The translations under genes and the position numbers were made by a program. 64,000 nucleotides of DNA, taken from Amphibalanus amphitrite (Eukaryota; Arthropoda; Thecostraca; Balanomorpha; Balanidae). This document shows positions 44,971 to 57,770 of this stretch, piece by piece. The DNA lies in assembly GCF_019059575.1 (NCBI RefSeq), contig NW_024881540.1, positions 186,001 through 250,000 on the forward strand, written 5' to 3'. The notes below the pieces were generated by a model. The model ran no database searches. It saw nothing but the letters and a program-made list of their open reading frames with translations, and was not told where the DNA came from. Within the stretch, counting starts at the first letter, position 1, and each line of letters opens with the position of its first letter.

Positions 44971-45702
44971 AGGAAAGTGAAGCCTTTTCATCAACGTTTA
45001 AAAAAGCGTTTATCTTGCATAAATTTTTCTTCAAAATCAAAATGGGCAAACTATACGTAACGCCCAAAACCAACAAAGGTGATATGCAAAATAAGACTCG
45101 TGAGATAAGTTTGTCCTTTTCGGTACCTACTACATTCTTCGTGCGAGTCCACCATCGATAGCGCATTTTCCTAATAAAATAGGCATCAAATATACATTGA
45201 ACACGGAATAGAAAACGAGCGGTCGATAACTCTTATGTTGGTACTTCGACAGACGGCACCCGCAATGAACTCACATTTCAATTCACTCTTTGTAAGTCGG
45301 ATTGGAATGTGTTCACCTGATCGCTTCAACACTCTAAATATCACTATCGCTGCGCAACAGTTACGTTCTTCCTTAGACGCACTGAATACAGTTCACATCA
45401 AAGCAAATAATGTGTACCGTTATACACATAAAAAAACGATTAAAAGAAAACAGCAATAACACAACAGCAGCCCGCACCACTGCACCGCTCTCCGCCCCGT
45501 CCCGGTGCGAACTGGCCCTCGGCGCCGGTGCCGCTCCCGGCCGGCCGCGGTCACCTGACCCAAGGCACCTGACCCGCCCCGGGGCGTCGACCGGTCGGGT
45601 CAGGCTTCAGCCGGCCAGCCCGGCCCCTACAGTTGAGGCGCGTCTGCCTCGTCCTCCTCCGTCTTCGTGTTGTCACGCTCAGGGAGGGGGGGGGGACAAT
45701 GA

Positions 45703-45873
45703 CCAGGGCGGTGTTTCACGGGACGCTGCTACCACGCTGCTATCAAATTGCGCGAGCTGACGTCACACTTGTGGTAGTGTTGGAGCAATGGGCCTGTTGA
45801 TGTTTCCATGGAAACCCAATTTGACACGTGTAAAAGCAGCGTGCTGCTATCACCGGTGAAACAGGGCCCAGGG
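45703..45873. mobile_element. Short foldback MITE, GTGAAACAGGG family
   Basis: Left CAGGGCGGTGTTTCACGG and right CCGGTGAAACAGGGCCC form an imperfect inverted pair. Subterminal GCTGCTA/GCAGC words are also inverted. The same terminal motif bounds 47013-47352. Confidence 0.6.
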
Positions 45874-46015
45874 ATATATGCCCACAATAAATGCGTATTA
45901 CAAACGAATCACAATGCTGAGCCAATAGGAAACTCCGTTCCTGATACGCCTTTACTTGCTCATGCAACCTCAGTAAAAGTAAAACGGACGGGGCTGGTAC
46001 TTTCCAGCTCTTATC

Positions 46016-46440
46016 TTAACCCTCGCACTTATGGGGGGGGGGTCGAACGGACCCCCTCGTTCTTTTTCGCGAATAACTCGCGTAAAAAGCGGCTAATCGC
46101 GACGAAACATTCAGTACCCCAAGTCAATCAATTTAACACCTAATGGCTAGTACCTACCCAGAAAACTTCATGCCTCTGACCCAAATGATCTTTGACCTGT
46201 GACAGCTATTTCTCGAGACCATATTTGGCCGAAATCGCAATCGGCGTATGTCGGCTCATAAAGTATTATCCGCGCGTTTGCAGTCTTTTTGTGTGGTTTT
46301 AAACGTTCAAACATGTGCAATGGTGCTGGTCTAATGCATTTTGGTGGGTGACGGTCATCACCTGAAGGTCAGGTCAGGTCAGGTCACTGACCTCCGATGA
46401 CCTCGGCTCAATTTTTCAAGTTCTACATGTTCCTAAATCC
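46016..46440. mobile_element. Fragment of the TTAA/AGGTCA family
   Basis: TTAACCCTCGCACTTATGGGG at 46016 gives a left end. Inside are GCGTAAAAAGCGGCTAATCGC, AACATGTG and a dense AGGTCAGGTCAGGTCA run (46368-46390). No right end is visible, so the copy is truncated. Confidence 0.65.
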
Positions 46441-47012
46441 TAAGCGAGATCTGGAACATGCCTTTCACTTGTCACTTGGGGGTTCGCAACGAAAGTAAAG
46501 GCTGCCGGTCCAAAAGTAAATAAAGGACGCCGGTGGAAACAGGGCGCCGGAGGGCTTATTAGTCACGTGACATTTGGAACTCCTCCCGCTCTATGGGACT
46601 TTATATGCCAAACGTCACGTGTAAATTTAACGAACCTTGATCAAATCGCCCCAGGCGCCCTGTTTTCACCGTCGTCCTAAATAAATACCGAGTTGTCCAG
46701 GAGCTCCTTGTCTAAAACTACCTGGCCCAAGGCTATATAAACCTGGCCTGCAGTGTAGCCAAGCCAGCCAATGTGTTTCTCATTGTCTGAACTGTGAGCT
46801 AGTATTTCACTGTGATATGCCTCTCTGCGTCCTGTGTTACTGTTGTGTCTCTCGAAACCTGATCACCATGCAATCAACATCCATTGATTGTAAATGTTAG
46901 CCAAGCTTCAACAGCCATCTCCATCTATAAACCCTGCATGTTTTGCTGAAGGCCAAAGGAAACAAAAGGAACAAATAAATACATAAGCAACAAAATTAAA
47001 ACTTTTATGATA

Positions 47013-47352
47013 CCCGGGCCCTGTTTCACGGCAGAGCACTGCAGTGTGCTGCGCACGCGGCGTCGGCGCGTTGGGTTTCCATGGCAATTTATCAACAAAC
47101 TTCCCTCTGACGCTACGCTTTGACGTCATCGCAAAACGCTCGCACCGCGGCGCCAGCACCGTCCGCACGCTAGCAGTATTCGCACTCAAACTTCTTTTCA
47201 ATTGGTATTAGGTTCTTCAAGGTCTCTGTTCGAAACGTGATTCACCATACGCTAACGGATACGCAACGTCATTCGAGTGACGTCAGGGGTATGCCTCAGC
47301 TCCCAGTGCGCTGCTGCGCGCGCAGGGTCGGGCGGTGAAACAGGGCCCTGGG
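47013..47352. mobile_element. 340-bp TA-flanked MITE, GTGAAACAGGG family
   Basis: Ends CCCGGGCCCTGTTTCACGG and inverted complement, flanked by TA (47011-47012, 47353-47354). GC-rich subterminal repeats of GCGC/CGCG type follow. A TA duplication fits Tc1/mariner-like mobilisation. No coding capacity. Confidence 0.65.
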
Positions 47353-47357
47353 TACAC

Positions 47358-48340
47358 ATCCACACAACATGTCTCGTCACCCGACTGGAAAAAATGCCTC
47401 CACTACGCTGAAGTTCTCGGCGGAGGTGATGCGCCGAAATTTCGGCGCAAGGGTTTATGCGCCGAAATTATTTTACCAAGCCATGCTTCATGCGCCGAAA
47501 ATTTTCAAGGCTTACTGATGGCTGCAGGCTGTAGCCACGCACTTTTCGTCGAGGGGTGGGGGGCTGGCGTGTGTGTGTGACTGTCTTCCAGTGACTACTG
47601 TCTACAGACGGTTGTTGGCACGGTCGACGGGATCGGGCAGACAAAAGACATCAGCAGGCCATGCGGGACCGAGCACCAGGGTTCGCTATCACAAAATCTC
47701 CTGACTCACAAACTCACTGGCATGTTCCATAACGTAACCTTTATTTTGTTGCCCGGCTCTGATCAGCAGTAGTGCCCAGCCGGTGACTGACGCCTGACGG
47801 GGCCTTCAACAGGCGTGGTGCAAGCACGGCCGATGGGATCGGGCAGATACCAGGCCACGCGGGACCGATTGCCAGCGTCCGCTCACAAACCACACGCCGG
47901 AAATACAGGAATCACAACGGTCAATACGCACACGATAGCATACGTTATCTGAACTAGGGGATCCGACAATCCATAACCTCACTCTGGATCGGTGAACTGT
48001 TCCCGCCGTGGGAGAGTCGCAATCAGGTTCACTGAACATGACTTAAATACCCTGAGACGAACACGAGACAAGATAAGTGATATCTAAGATGTTTAACTCC
48101 CGAAGACATTTAATCCTCGCCGGCCGAGGGGGTTGGTGCCACCCCCGGACGTTTTTTTTCGCGATTTACGCCGAAGTACGCCAAAAATTTCGGCGCAAGC
48201 CGTCGATTTACGCCGAAGTACGCCGAAAACTTTCGGCGCAAACGCCCAACTACGCTCGAGTTCTCGACGAAAGCGTGCATTTTTTCCAGTCAGTCGGGTC
48301 TCGTCATATGTGTCTGTCTGACCTGTGTCTGACCCATGTG
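47358..48340. other. Region with GCGCCGAAA-type inverted words
   Basis: TTTCGGCGCA/TGCGCCGAAA words cluster at 47430-47515 and 48165-48245. The outer segments (GTCTCGTCACCCGACTGGAAA near 47368 and its complement-like partner near 48280-48307) are inverted. TTAATCCTCGCCGGCCGAGG at 48111 resembles a left end of the TTAA family. This looks like two decayed elements overlapping; limits are unclear. Confidence 0.4.
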
Positions 48341-49872
48341 ACCCATGTGCCTGCCAAATTCCCTAGAGATTTTACAACAGCGTTAATGACCTGAATGAAA
48401 CTTACAGCATATAAACAGAAACAGATTCCTACCTTGAGCTGTAGCTTCAGCCTTCAGTTGATGCTTCACAACTGATGAGGAACTTCAACTTCGTTCGACA
48501 TCCAGAAAAGGGATGCTTAGTTCATGTCAATACATCATGAACTCCACAGGAATAATCATGGCATTAAGAACCCTAATTGTAATAAAATCTGGTAAACTAT
48601 AAAGGTGCGCTGTACTGTAGGACAAAAAGATAATAGGAACCAGGAGAGTAAAATGACAGCACCCAACACACACGGGAGGCGGGGCTCAAAGACTGACAGC
48701 GGCGCAAACGCCGCAAACGAACCATAACAATAACAAGTGATCAAGGATGCCAATCACATGAATCACATGCTTTATCGTCTTGAATGTCTCAAAATGACGT
48801 CAACAAAATCGGAATGGAAAAGGGAAAACAAATAGAACAAAAAATAGAATAGTTATATAAGATTTGGCGATCAGAATTATCGTGCCTTGGCTTAAAATAT
48901 CACCCAAGCGACTACTCATCTTGCTACTCATTCGCAATAGTTAGCTAGCGTCATGCACTAGCGTCATCAAGATTTAGCGTCGAAAACAATTAGTGCCATT
49001 ACGCTCGCGAATTTCAAACCGCATTCGTTTCATTAAACGTAAAGGCATTGGAAAATACGAAAAATAAAAAATCGCTGTCCGAATGACAGCATTATCTGAA
49101 GACAGCTCAAGGCAGTTATCATATTCCAGACCGGTTTCGGCACGTTTCAGTACCATCATCAGTCTTTTGGTGAAGTTTAATTTACTTCTACGACCAAAAC
49201 ATGAACGACATTATCTGAAGTTATGATCCAGAATCGTACAGGTGTATGATCCAAAATAGTCGCGCATAATGCCTCCGCTCTGAAGCTTTTCCAGGAGATC
49301 GAACAAGCCCGCAGGCGCAATCGTCGCCCAAATCCCGGCTAAGATTCTCTGGCCATGTCCAGTGCCTAGTGGTAGCGAACCTGCTCCGAATGTCCCATTA
49401 TGCAAATCAGATGCATGCCACAACTGTGAAGCAGGCAACTCACCACCCGGTTGGAAAATCATTTGAAGTGGTACTTAGTGGCAATCAGCCCGTTCAGCCG
49501 AACCCGACCTGATCTTGTGCGTCGAGTTATATTAATCCATCAACCCAACAACCACAGTAACTCGGTAACGGAAAATTATATTTACGAACCTCGTAGACCC
49601 CTCAGGGGTACAACTACCCCGTGTGCCCACTGACTACACCAGCGCCCATTCACAGCTCCCTGGCACGATACAAACAGTGGCGTCGTTCGCTCTCTCGCTC
49701 TCGTGTATTGTGAACCATATTGCGTAATCGGCAGTCGCTCATGTGGGCCTGGTATCATCCAGGCGGCAGCGCCGGTCCGGCCACAGCGTGCGGCTCGAGG
49801 CGCCAGGCTGGCCGGGGGTGGGCGCACGCCGGTACGGCTCATTGCACTAGTCGACTAGTGGACTGACTGGGG
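48341..49872. other. Intergenic, nothing recognised
   Basis: No conserved exon or bounded repeat is visible. The part just before 49873 should hold the DNAJC11 3' UTR on the minus strand. Confidence 0.4.
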
Positions 49873-49892
49873 TCACGATTCTGTTCGATGAG
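49873..49892 (-). CDS. DNAJC11: DNAJC11 terminal 20-bp coding exon
   Basis: After exon 12 (ends at 50223 with a clean GTGAGT donor) an acceptor preceded by a pyrimidine tract (CCTCTTCTCTTGCAG) lies at 49893-49894. The joined codons read ...KPSHRTES and a TGA at 49875-49873. The SHR core agrees with the conserved family C terminus, which favours this tiny coding exon over read-through of the exon 12 donor. Confidence 0.8.
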
Positions 49893-52800
49893 CTGCAAGA
49901 GAAGAGGAAAGTGAGTGGGTGATAAGAGTGAGTGAGTGAGTGAGTGAGTGAGTGAGTGAGTGAGTGAGTGAGTGAGTGAGAACACACCATTTCTGAGCAT
50001 AATGCAAATCCGACATTGTATCTCATTGCGTCATAGTTTCGCTTTGACGGTGTCAGCAGCAAATAGAACTTCGAAGTAAGTTTGAACGGCTTACGAACAT
50101 ATTTTGATGCTAAATGTGAGTTGCCCACACATATAATTATGGACTGATTGAGACTATAGACTGTCGATGAGCGACTGTGTGTACGGCCTGACAGACGGTA
50201 CACTCGCGGCCCGGTGACTCACATGGTTTGGGTATTCGCAGCGGGTCGGTGTCGGCCACGGTCACCTGGTGCCGCGCGTTGTGGAACAGGTACTCCACCT
50301 GCAGGCTCTTCTCGGTGTCCGGCGCCGGGTCAAAGAAGCCCGGCAGGTGGCTCTGAAACGGAGCGTCACATCAGTCTGCCGAAATCGTAATATATCCGTC
50401 AGAAAATGTGCCGAACGCAAATAATACCAACGTTTCTGATACCGGACGAAACAAAAGCGTTCGATGCTGCGACAGTGGTTCAAGCGAGAGCCAACCGCAA
50501 GTCACAGAGGACCACACATCCATGGCATATGCACATGAACAGCGACAATAGTCTGTCAGAGGTCGCCCAACTATATATAATGTACAGTCGCACCAGCGAG
50601 CTTCCACGTAACGACACGAGAACAATGACGGTGATGTCAGAACTCAGAAATAAGAAATACGGTGGTGAGTTTCGAAAGGCATAAGCAGACGAGGCATACC
50701 CATTTAGGCACGGAAAGTAGGTCATACCATTAAACTGACCATTACTAATATCACCAGTGCCCACCGACCTTGGTTCCCTCCTGCAGGATCAGTTTGGAGT
50801 CGGTGACGAGGCACTGGAGTGGGATGGTGACGTCCACCAGATCCTCCATACCGCCGTTGGCCTGGTCACCCGAGCCGGCCTGCACAATGCGGCCGTACCT
50901 AAACGTGCGAATAATCACAATCGGTCAAACGCGTAGAAAAACCGTGAATTATTAATAAATATAATAGACAATGTTGTATGATATTATAATATACAGGGTG
51001 TCTCAAAAGTTCGCTTACACATTTCCCATGCCAATAAAGCATATAAGAACCGGCCAAAAGTATAAGGTTTTGGTGTCTGTGTGTACACTAGACAAATATG
51101 CATGCTTTGACAACTGATTAAGAAGGTTAGAAACCAACCCCTTTGTTGTATCTCCAAAAATATTTGCCCATACCGATTTTTGTTGCTCCGTCAGCTGCCG
51201 GAGGCTGATAAAAGGTTACCAGCTTTCCAGCTCTTGCAGGGAAATCCCCTGCAGTTTCTGCGTCGGATTTAGTTTTGACTAGCTCCCCGGCAACATCTGA
51301 TTTTCCCTGAAAGCCGACAGCTTGCATCGACACCATTCATGAGTATTTTGTAGGCATTCTCTGGCGCTAACTCCTTCATGAATGACTGGCGCCGACATCC
51401 CAAGCGCCATTTTCCTTTTCAAAACGACCCCAGTCCTGAACAAACGGGAAGTACCAGGAGTAAATTTTTCGCATCATTTGGTAGCAGAATGTGTCGGACG
51501 TCTGTTTCTCAGACACATTGTGCAAATTTTGCAAATTCCAAGCGCTCGTCATTCCCCATGCCAAGACCTTCGCTCGGTTGCGGAGTGTTTTCCTCGGGAG
51601 AGGTTCTGCTTTGTAAACGGCCCAAACCTGTCCATCGTGTGGTTTTATCGGGATTTTGTGTTTAAAAGAAAATTATTGGCTGCAGATCTGCCTCTTGAAA
51701 CTTCGTTAGATAAAATTTTACAATAACTGACACTTTTGGAGGGTCAGGTGTCCTTGGCATTGACGATTTTTATGTTATTGTCCCCAAAAATTAGCGTTTT
51801 AGATATTATAAACAATTTTAAATTATAATTTGCCTTTATTTTACGATGAACTGCACTTTTTGAAAATGGGTAACCTCTGTCTGTGAGCTTCTTGCCAGTT
51901 TTCAATAGTTATGACCGCATTTTCAGCTGCTTTCCGGAACACGAGTCTGCTGTCGTGCGAGGGTCGTTCAAAACGCCGTTAGTCTCGCATGGTTTCGTCC
52001 TTCAAAAATTTTAGCCACCGTTTTTATGAGATGATCATCATGTTGCACTCATCCTCGCCGACACTTAGCCATGTGTCATTTCCGACTTAACCATTCCCAT
52101 TACTCCTGAAACAGAGAGTTTCACAACATACCCGACTTTGCAACCTACATTTTCGTGCCTGACCCATGGTCAGAGGTGAACCCTTTTTGTGAGCTCATGA
52201 AGGGTCGAATGCACTTGAAAACAATGAGACTGCTTGAGGAAGGTTGTCACCAATGCCCATGCGAAATTTCAACTTTTAATTTCTTGTTGATTCAGAATTA
52301 TTGACAAAAAAGCATGGCTGGTACCTGTAAGCGAACTTTTGAGACACCCTGTACACTGCTAAAAAGTAAGGGGCACACGAAAATATAAAACCCTGCAGGC
52401 GAGGTACACCATATATTGGATACCCCTCCAGCCGTGGTCTCTGCAGTAGCACTAGCCATTTCGTAAGTACCGGACTGCTACAGCCGGTCAGGTAAAATGA
52501 CTCACCATGCGGCGGTAATGACGAGTCCCCTGCGCAGCTCCTCGGCCTGCCGTATCCTGGCCACCGTCTCGCGCATCAGACTGACGGCAGCCTCTGCCTC
52601 CCTGCGCTTCGCCGCCGTCCTGCCGATAGCAAACCATCAGGCTGCTTGCCGGGAGAATAACACTGGGTGTAATGCTATAGCAGCGGACCCATCCGATTCG
52701 TCACTTCGAAGCAGTAATTGTTTTATATTCTAAGAGACAGTCTATCATGAATGCTACGTTCAGTCATGTAAGGAATAAGTGGCACTCGGCACACATAACA

Positions 52801-55800
52801 GAAGGATCTTCCAAGTGACACATGTGTATACATACGCACATCACTAAACAAACTCGTGGCATGGATCAGGAGTCTGGCGGGTGGAACGTTGACCTGGCAA
52901 CGAAAGTGATCACTGCTGTTGAGCTGGGACCACCATTACCCCTGTATGCTGTCAGACCCCTCCTGTCAGTGTGAGCTATCTCACCTCTCCCTGTTGGCCT
53001 CTCGGCGCCGCTGCGCCTCCTCCTTCTGGCGCCGGCTGACGTACGGTGCCACCAGCAGCCTGTTGACGGCCGTCCAGGCCAGCAGAGGCACCACGGTGCC
53101 GTAAAACACGGCGCTCGCCTGCAGCTCGTCAGAGAGACGCACGTGCGCAGTATACGTCTGACTGGCCCGACTCAACCTACCCGCAGACAGATGTAAAAGG
53201 TCGTGATTCGATCATGAGCGGCATCAACGCAAAGCATATTTCACTACACTGTCGTCGTAAGATCGTGGCAGTCAACATAAATAATATATTATATATGCAT
53301 TTAACTTATTGACTTTGAGTGAAAGATATAAATTCAGGACGCATAGCAATAAGTGGTTAGCTCTGCCTCACCCAAGTTTCAAGTCTCAAGACAGAATAGC
53401 GTCAATTGTCGACTGAATCAGCACTAACCTGAGTTTGACGGCGACCCCTGTGGGAAGACCGACACTGACAGTCGCGCCCAGTGTGCTAAGCTCAGTTATC
53501 TTCTTGTCCAGGCCGCACTCGACAAGAAAACCGAAGGAGCCACCCCTGTAGGAACAGATTGGTCACTGGTCAGTGGTCAATAATCACGCCCTGCGTCATA
53601 AATACACTTTTTTTTCGATATGACGGAAAAAATAGGAACCAATATTAAAACCAGTTCATACTTCCTATCATTAACTGCTGGCTCATAGTTTTCCCTCCCA
53701 CATATTAATCCACGGAGACGTGACCTGCCCCTCGCGCTGGCGACACTCACTTGGCGACGAGTCTGGCTTTGACGTCTGCCTCTGGCAGTGTGACCGTCAG
53801 ACTGCCGGTGACGTAGCTGTGCGGTACGCCCACGTACAGGCTGACCGACTGGCGACTGTGCTCCGTCTCGCGTACCACCATGGCCTGAACGCCGGCCGGC
53901 CGGCCGACCCGGTAGCTGAGGTACCCGACCGTGCGACGGTCCAGCTGACAGCCCAGAGCTGCGGCGGCGTAACGACAGTCGACAGCGTCACAATAGTCGA
54001 CACCGTCATAATGCAACATAGTATAGGCGGATCAACACATCAACACGCTACTTTACAATACAAAGTACAAACAGTGGAGGAATAGTGGCCAACGAGGTGC
54101 AACTTACATGGCACTTGGCAGTATGCCATGTCAGTTGACTCACAAGCGACATTTTTGCAATTCACATGTATATGAAAAAGCATGAAGAGCTTAGTTTTGG
54201 AATGGGAGCAATAAAATACAACACCAATTTATATTTCCGTTTTCCTCAGTAGCTCATTTCTTGTAGAGAACAACAACCCAACTACACCCGTACCAGGGCA
54301 CACTACTTATCGCAGTTGCGATGTCCGAACTCACAGCCGAGCAGCCCGACGCGGCCGAGCCCGTTCGGCAGCAGGTAGATAAAGCCGTGTCCGGTGGCGT
54401 GCAGGTGGCGGCCCAGCGAGCGGAAGGCGCGCGTCGACACCATGAGACCGTCGCCGACCCCCAGCTCGGCCTCTGCCCAGCAGCGGTCCGAGAAGAGCCG
54501 GCGCACCGAGCAGCTCACCTGGCCCTGACCGGTGCCGTTCGACGTCGACAGATTACCTGGGAGCAGATAGAACGGCCGTATGAGTCTATGACTCAGCCGT
54601 CACTGGTGTTTATGTTTGACCCATGGGACATTAAATTAATGAGATAAAATGCATTATAATTTCCTAATATCTGCACCCTATGATTCATGCTTATAACGCT
54701 CTTGTCAATTCTAAGCCCGATCTATACCGTTATCAAATATACAGTGCCTACAGGGCACAGTATGACAGAAGGTGTGACAAGGGCATCCAATTACCGATTT
54801 TACCATAATGTCGTCGGACAGGCAAGGGGGAGGGTGTCGGGGCGAATGGACAGATATCAATGGAGTCTAGAAATGATCTGGAAGTGGCGTTACGCAGGGT
54901 ATCCATAAGGATTTCAGTGGGAACACAGACCAATTGCTGCCCTCTCTTCGACAGTAACCCTCGACTCGAAAGCTCATTGCAAAAATACTTATTTTTTGTT
55001 TACCGCTGGTTTTAGAAGTACCTTCGGAAGTTCCTTTGACGGTTCTCACCGGACATTGTGGCAGTGTCGCGGAGAGTGAGCGGAGCCTCAATGCTCTGCG
55101 TGAAAGACATGCCGGTGACCTCCACTTGGGGCAGCAGCCAGTCGTCCCTGCCGAGAGCAGAACACAGCTGTTAACAGGCATCGGGACAAACGCTATCATG
55201 CATGGAACACGGTCAACACCGTCAACAGATACCAATACATAACATGACTGATGATCAGTTTCAGTCATCAATGTTGCGAGCACAGAACACAGTCAAATAG
55301 AAGCACCCGTTAACAGCTGCTGGGCCAATCGTCCTCGCGGCGAAAATAGAACATAAAAACGCCAACAATTATGGAGCTCGAAATACGGCAACACTAACAG
55401 TTCGTCGTCGTCCAGCTCATCACCGTAGCTGCAGAACAGGTCGGTGGCATTGATGAACAGCGTCACTGAGCCCTTTGGGTTTGTCCTCTGCAACAGGCGC
55501 CGTTCCGCCTGTTCCCTGCCGAAACCAAACAGAAGATCCAACGACGGCATTACAAACAGAGAGACACTCTGGCACTAGCGGGGACATCGACAGGCGACAC
55601 AGATGCGTGGGTAAATGCACCAAAAATGACCGCAAAATTCGGTGTACACCAGTGTTTGGTGAACAGTAGCAATTGAAAAGATGCAAAACCCACACGGGCA
55701 CCTTCGGCTGTGATAAGTTATGAACCCACAGCAACACTTTAAAAACGTGCACTCGCTCGAGTGACCAGCATGAACCATCAGATCTTAGCACACCAGGAAC

Positions 55801-57206
55801 AAAATTGTGAAACAAAGCGCATTTATCGAAAAATGGCAATTCCGATGCTGCTCCGGCGACCGTCGGTGGTAGCCGTGTGTCCCCGGTGCCCGGCGGTGGT
55901 ATCCATGTGGTGGTAGCCGCGTCCCCGTCGGCTCTGGCGCGCGGCTCACCTGGCCAACTGCTCGTACTCGTCTCGGATCTCCTGTGGCGTTTTAGTGCGC
56001 TGTACCACCTGCCAGCCCTCGGTGCGCAGGCCCGCCACGCCGACACTGTCGTAGATGGCGCGCCGATGGGGGTCGCTGAGCACTGCCGAGAGGCCGGGCA
56101 CACAGTCAGAACAGCCCAGTTTAGACGAACAATGATATTTAATACTGGCAGCGTTTTATCAGCCTGTAAAGTAGTCATTTTCACAGAAATCAAACCAAAA
56201 TTATCACCAGCAGATCAAATCACCAATTAGGCACATTCTTTTATGAGTTCCTGCTTGTAAGTAAAAAATATGCAGCTGCTAGAGGTGCGAGGCAGATCTA
56301 TGCAGGGTAGAAAAAATGTGGAATGGGTCTCCTCACTGGTTAAGTTGCCTCACCTTCATAGGCAGTTTTGATTTTGCCAAACATGACCTCAGCCCGCTGC
56401 TTTTGCTCTGCCACGACATGCTTGTCTGGGTGGTAGAGGCGACTGAGCCGCCGGTATGCATCATTAATGGAGCTTTGTGGCGCCTGAAATTTACCAATCA
56501 AGTCATAAATGGATATAAGTTACATGAAGCAATGACAGATTATATATAGTGGCTTGGGGACTCTGGTCTTGGGTATCAGCCCCAGCAGAACACTAATGAC
56601 TAAGTTCACAATCACAAAAGTATAGACAATTGGCAATCAATCGACACTGCATATTTTAGATAAATTTGCTCAGCTTTCTGAATGATCTGAATTCCAATCC
56701 CAGAACAAAAACTGAAGGAGTTTATTGTATAGGTTGTACTTTAAAGCTCCTCATTCAAAAATAAACTGTATGCACTTGGCTTTATGGAATAATAAATAGG
56801 TGCTCTAACATCCCCATCAGAAGCAAATAAAGAGTGCTTATTTAGTGCCAACTAGGCCCTAGGGTCTCAGCACCGCCTGGCTCAAACAGAATGCACAAAA
56901 AAATGAGTGGTAGCCTTCAGTGAATAGATCCTGATAAAATATGAAACATTTCCTGCCACCAAGCACAACCAACACTGAAAAGGTGCAGGGATCAGCTGTC
57001 AATAATAACCAATGAAAATATAATGTACCAGTTATCATGAAAGCTATATGCCAAATATCATTTTTTTTTCTAGTAAAATTGTTGCACATGTCCAATCTAA
57101 GTATTCAATGACAGTGAGAAAAACATACATCTCTAGGAATGTTCAGGAGACTATAGTAGTCTTCATCTTCTTCTGGTGCCAAGTCCTCTTGATTTAAGGC
57201 CGTCAT
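49873..57206 (-). CDS. DNAJC11: DNAJC11 homologue (mitochondrial J-domain protein), 13 coding exons
   Basis: Exons: 57206-57129, 56483-56354, 56082-55950, 55515-55387, 55147-55050, 54556-54335, 53958-53751, 53545-53429, 53176-52985, 52619-52506, 50898-50769, 50352-50223, 49892-49873. They sum to 1701 nt, 566 aa, near the ~560 of human DNAJC11, with all phases agreeing. The J domain (about 15-80) reads [11 protein letters not shown] and YHPDKH with HPD at 44-46, so Hsp70 stimulation should be possible. [23 protein letters not shown] and [10 protein letters not shown] follow in the family's order. A hydrophobic stretch [19 protein letters not shown] lies near 395-413, then a basic, charged helix, then the DUF3395 region with [12 protein letters not shown]. 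The family associates with MICOS/SAM complexes that shape mitochondrial membranes. The exon 4 donor (GTATTT) is weak but needed for phase. Introns hold a TA-flanked element and a microsatellite. Confidence 0.93.
49929..49980. repeat. GTGA microsatellite
   Basis: (GTGA)n, about 13 units, in the last intron of DNAJC11, only some 35 bp from the acceptor of the terminal exon. On the transcribed strand it reads (TCAC)n. Confidence 0.95.
50994..52351. mobile_element. 1358-bp TA-flanked transposon, mariner-like ends, no transposase
   Basis: Perfect 26-bp inverted ends starting CAGGGTGTCTCAAAAGTTCG, flanked by TA at 50992-50993 and 52352-52353. Target and ends fit the Tc1/mariner superfamily. Open frames inside (51127-51336 minus, 51376-51564 minus, 51378-51726 plus) do not resemble any mariner transposase I can recall, and I see no catalytic D...D motif context. 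Either the interior is foreign, or the transposase is decayed beyond reading. It lies in DNAJC11 intron 10. Confidence 0.85.
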
Positions 57207-57770
57207 TTTGTTCTTCAAGTATCACCTACTTCAGGGTTCTTTATACTCTGTAAATACATGTATTATGTCATCCTTCAGTTGGCTGGTGATCAGAAATCAC
57301 ACAAAGGCTCAGGAGTCACGCATCTATTTAAAGTGAACAACTGCAAAAAAGACAGCCATGTGAGCCATTGGTCCACTCCACATAATAAGATAGCAACAAA
57401 TTTGAAGCAAACTTCCTTTAACTTTGTCACTATACACCAGTGGTCGGCAGATCACTCGGGGTTGTGCCCCCTTTTTAGGCGCCAGGCAGGACCATTACCC
57501 CCACCTACCAGACCCCATTGCTGTCACAACCAAGTTTACTGAAATTCCATACCTTTCTGGAACTCTTTGGGTATTTCTGCATTTCCAATGCATCAAATTT
57601 AAAACATGACACTTCCTCCATAAAGCATTTAGTATATCCAACCCTCGTACATATAGGGGCGGCGGGTTGTTTTTCGTTAAAAGCTCACGTAAAAGCCGTT
57701 GGATCACGACCAAATTGTACCCTCGAGCCAATCATTTTTTCCGGGGATTTCATCAGGAGATTTCATCTCC

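Noticed and set aside
50994-52351. An active mariner transposase gene
   Set aside because: Ends and TA flanks fit, but no frame shows the expected catalytic motifs or length.
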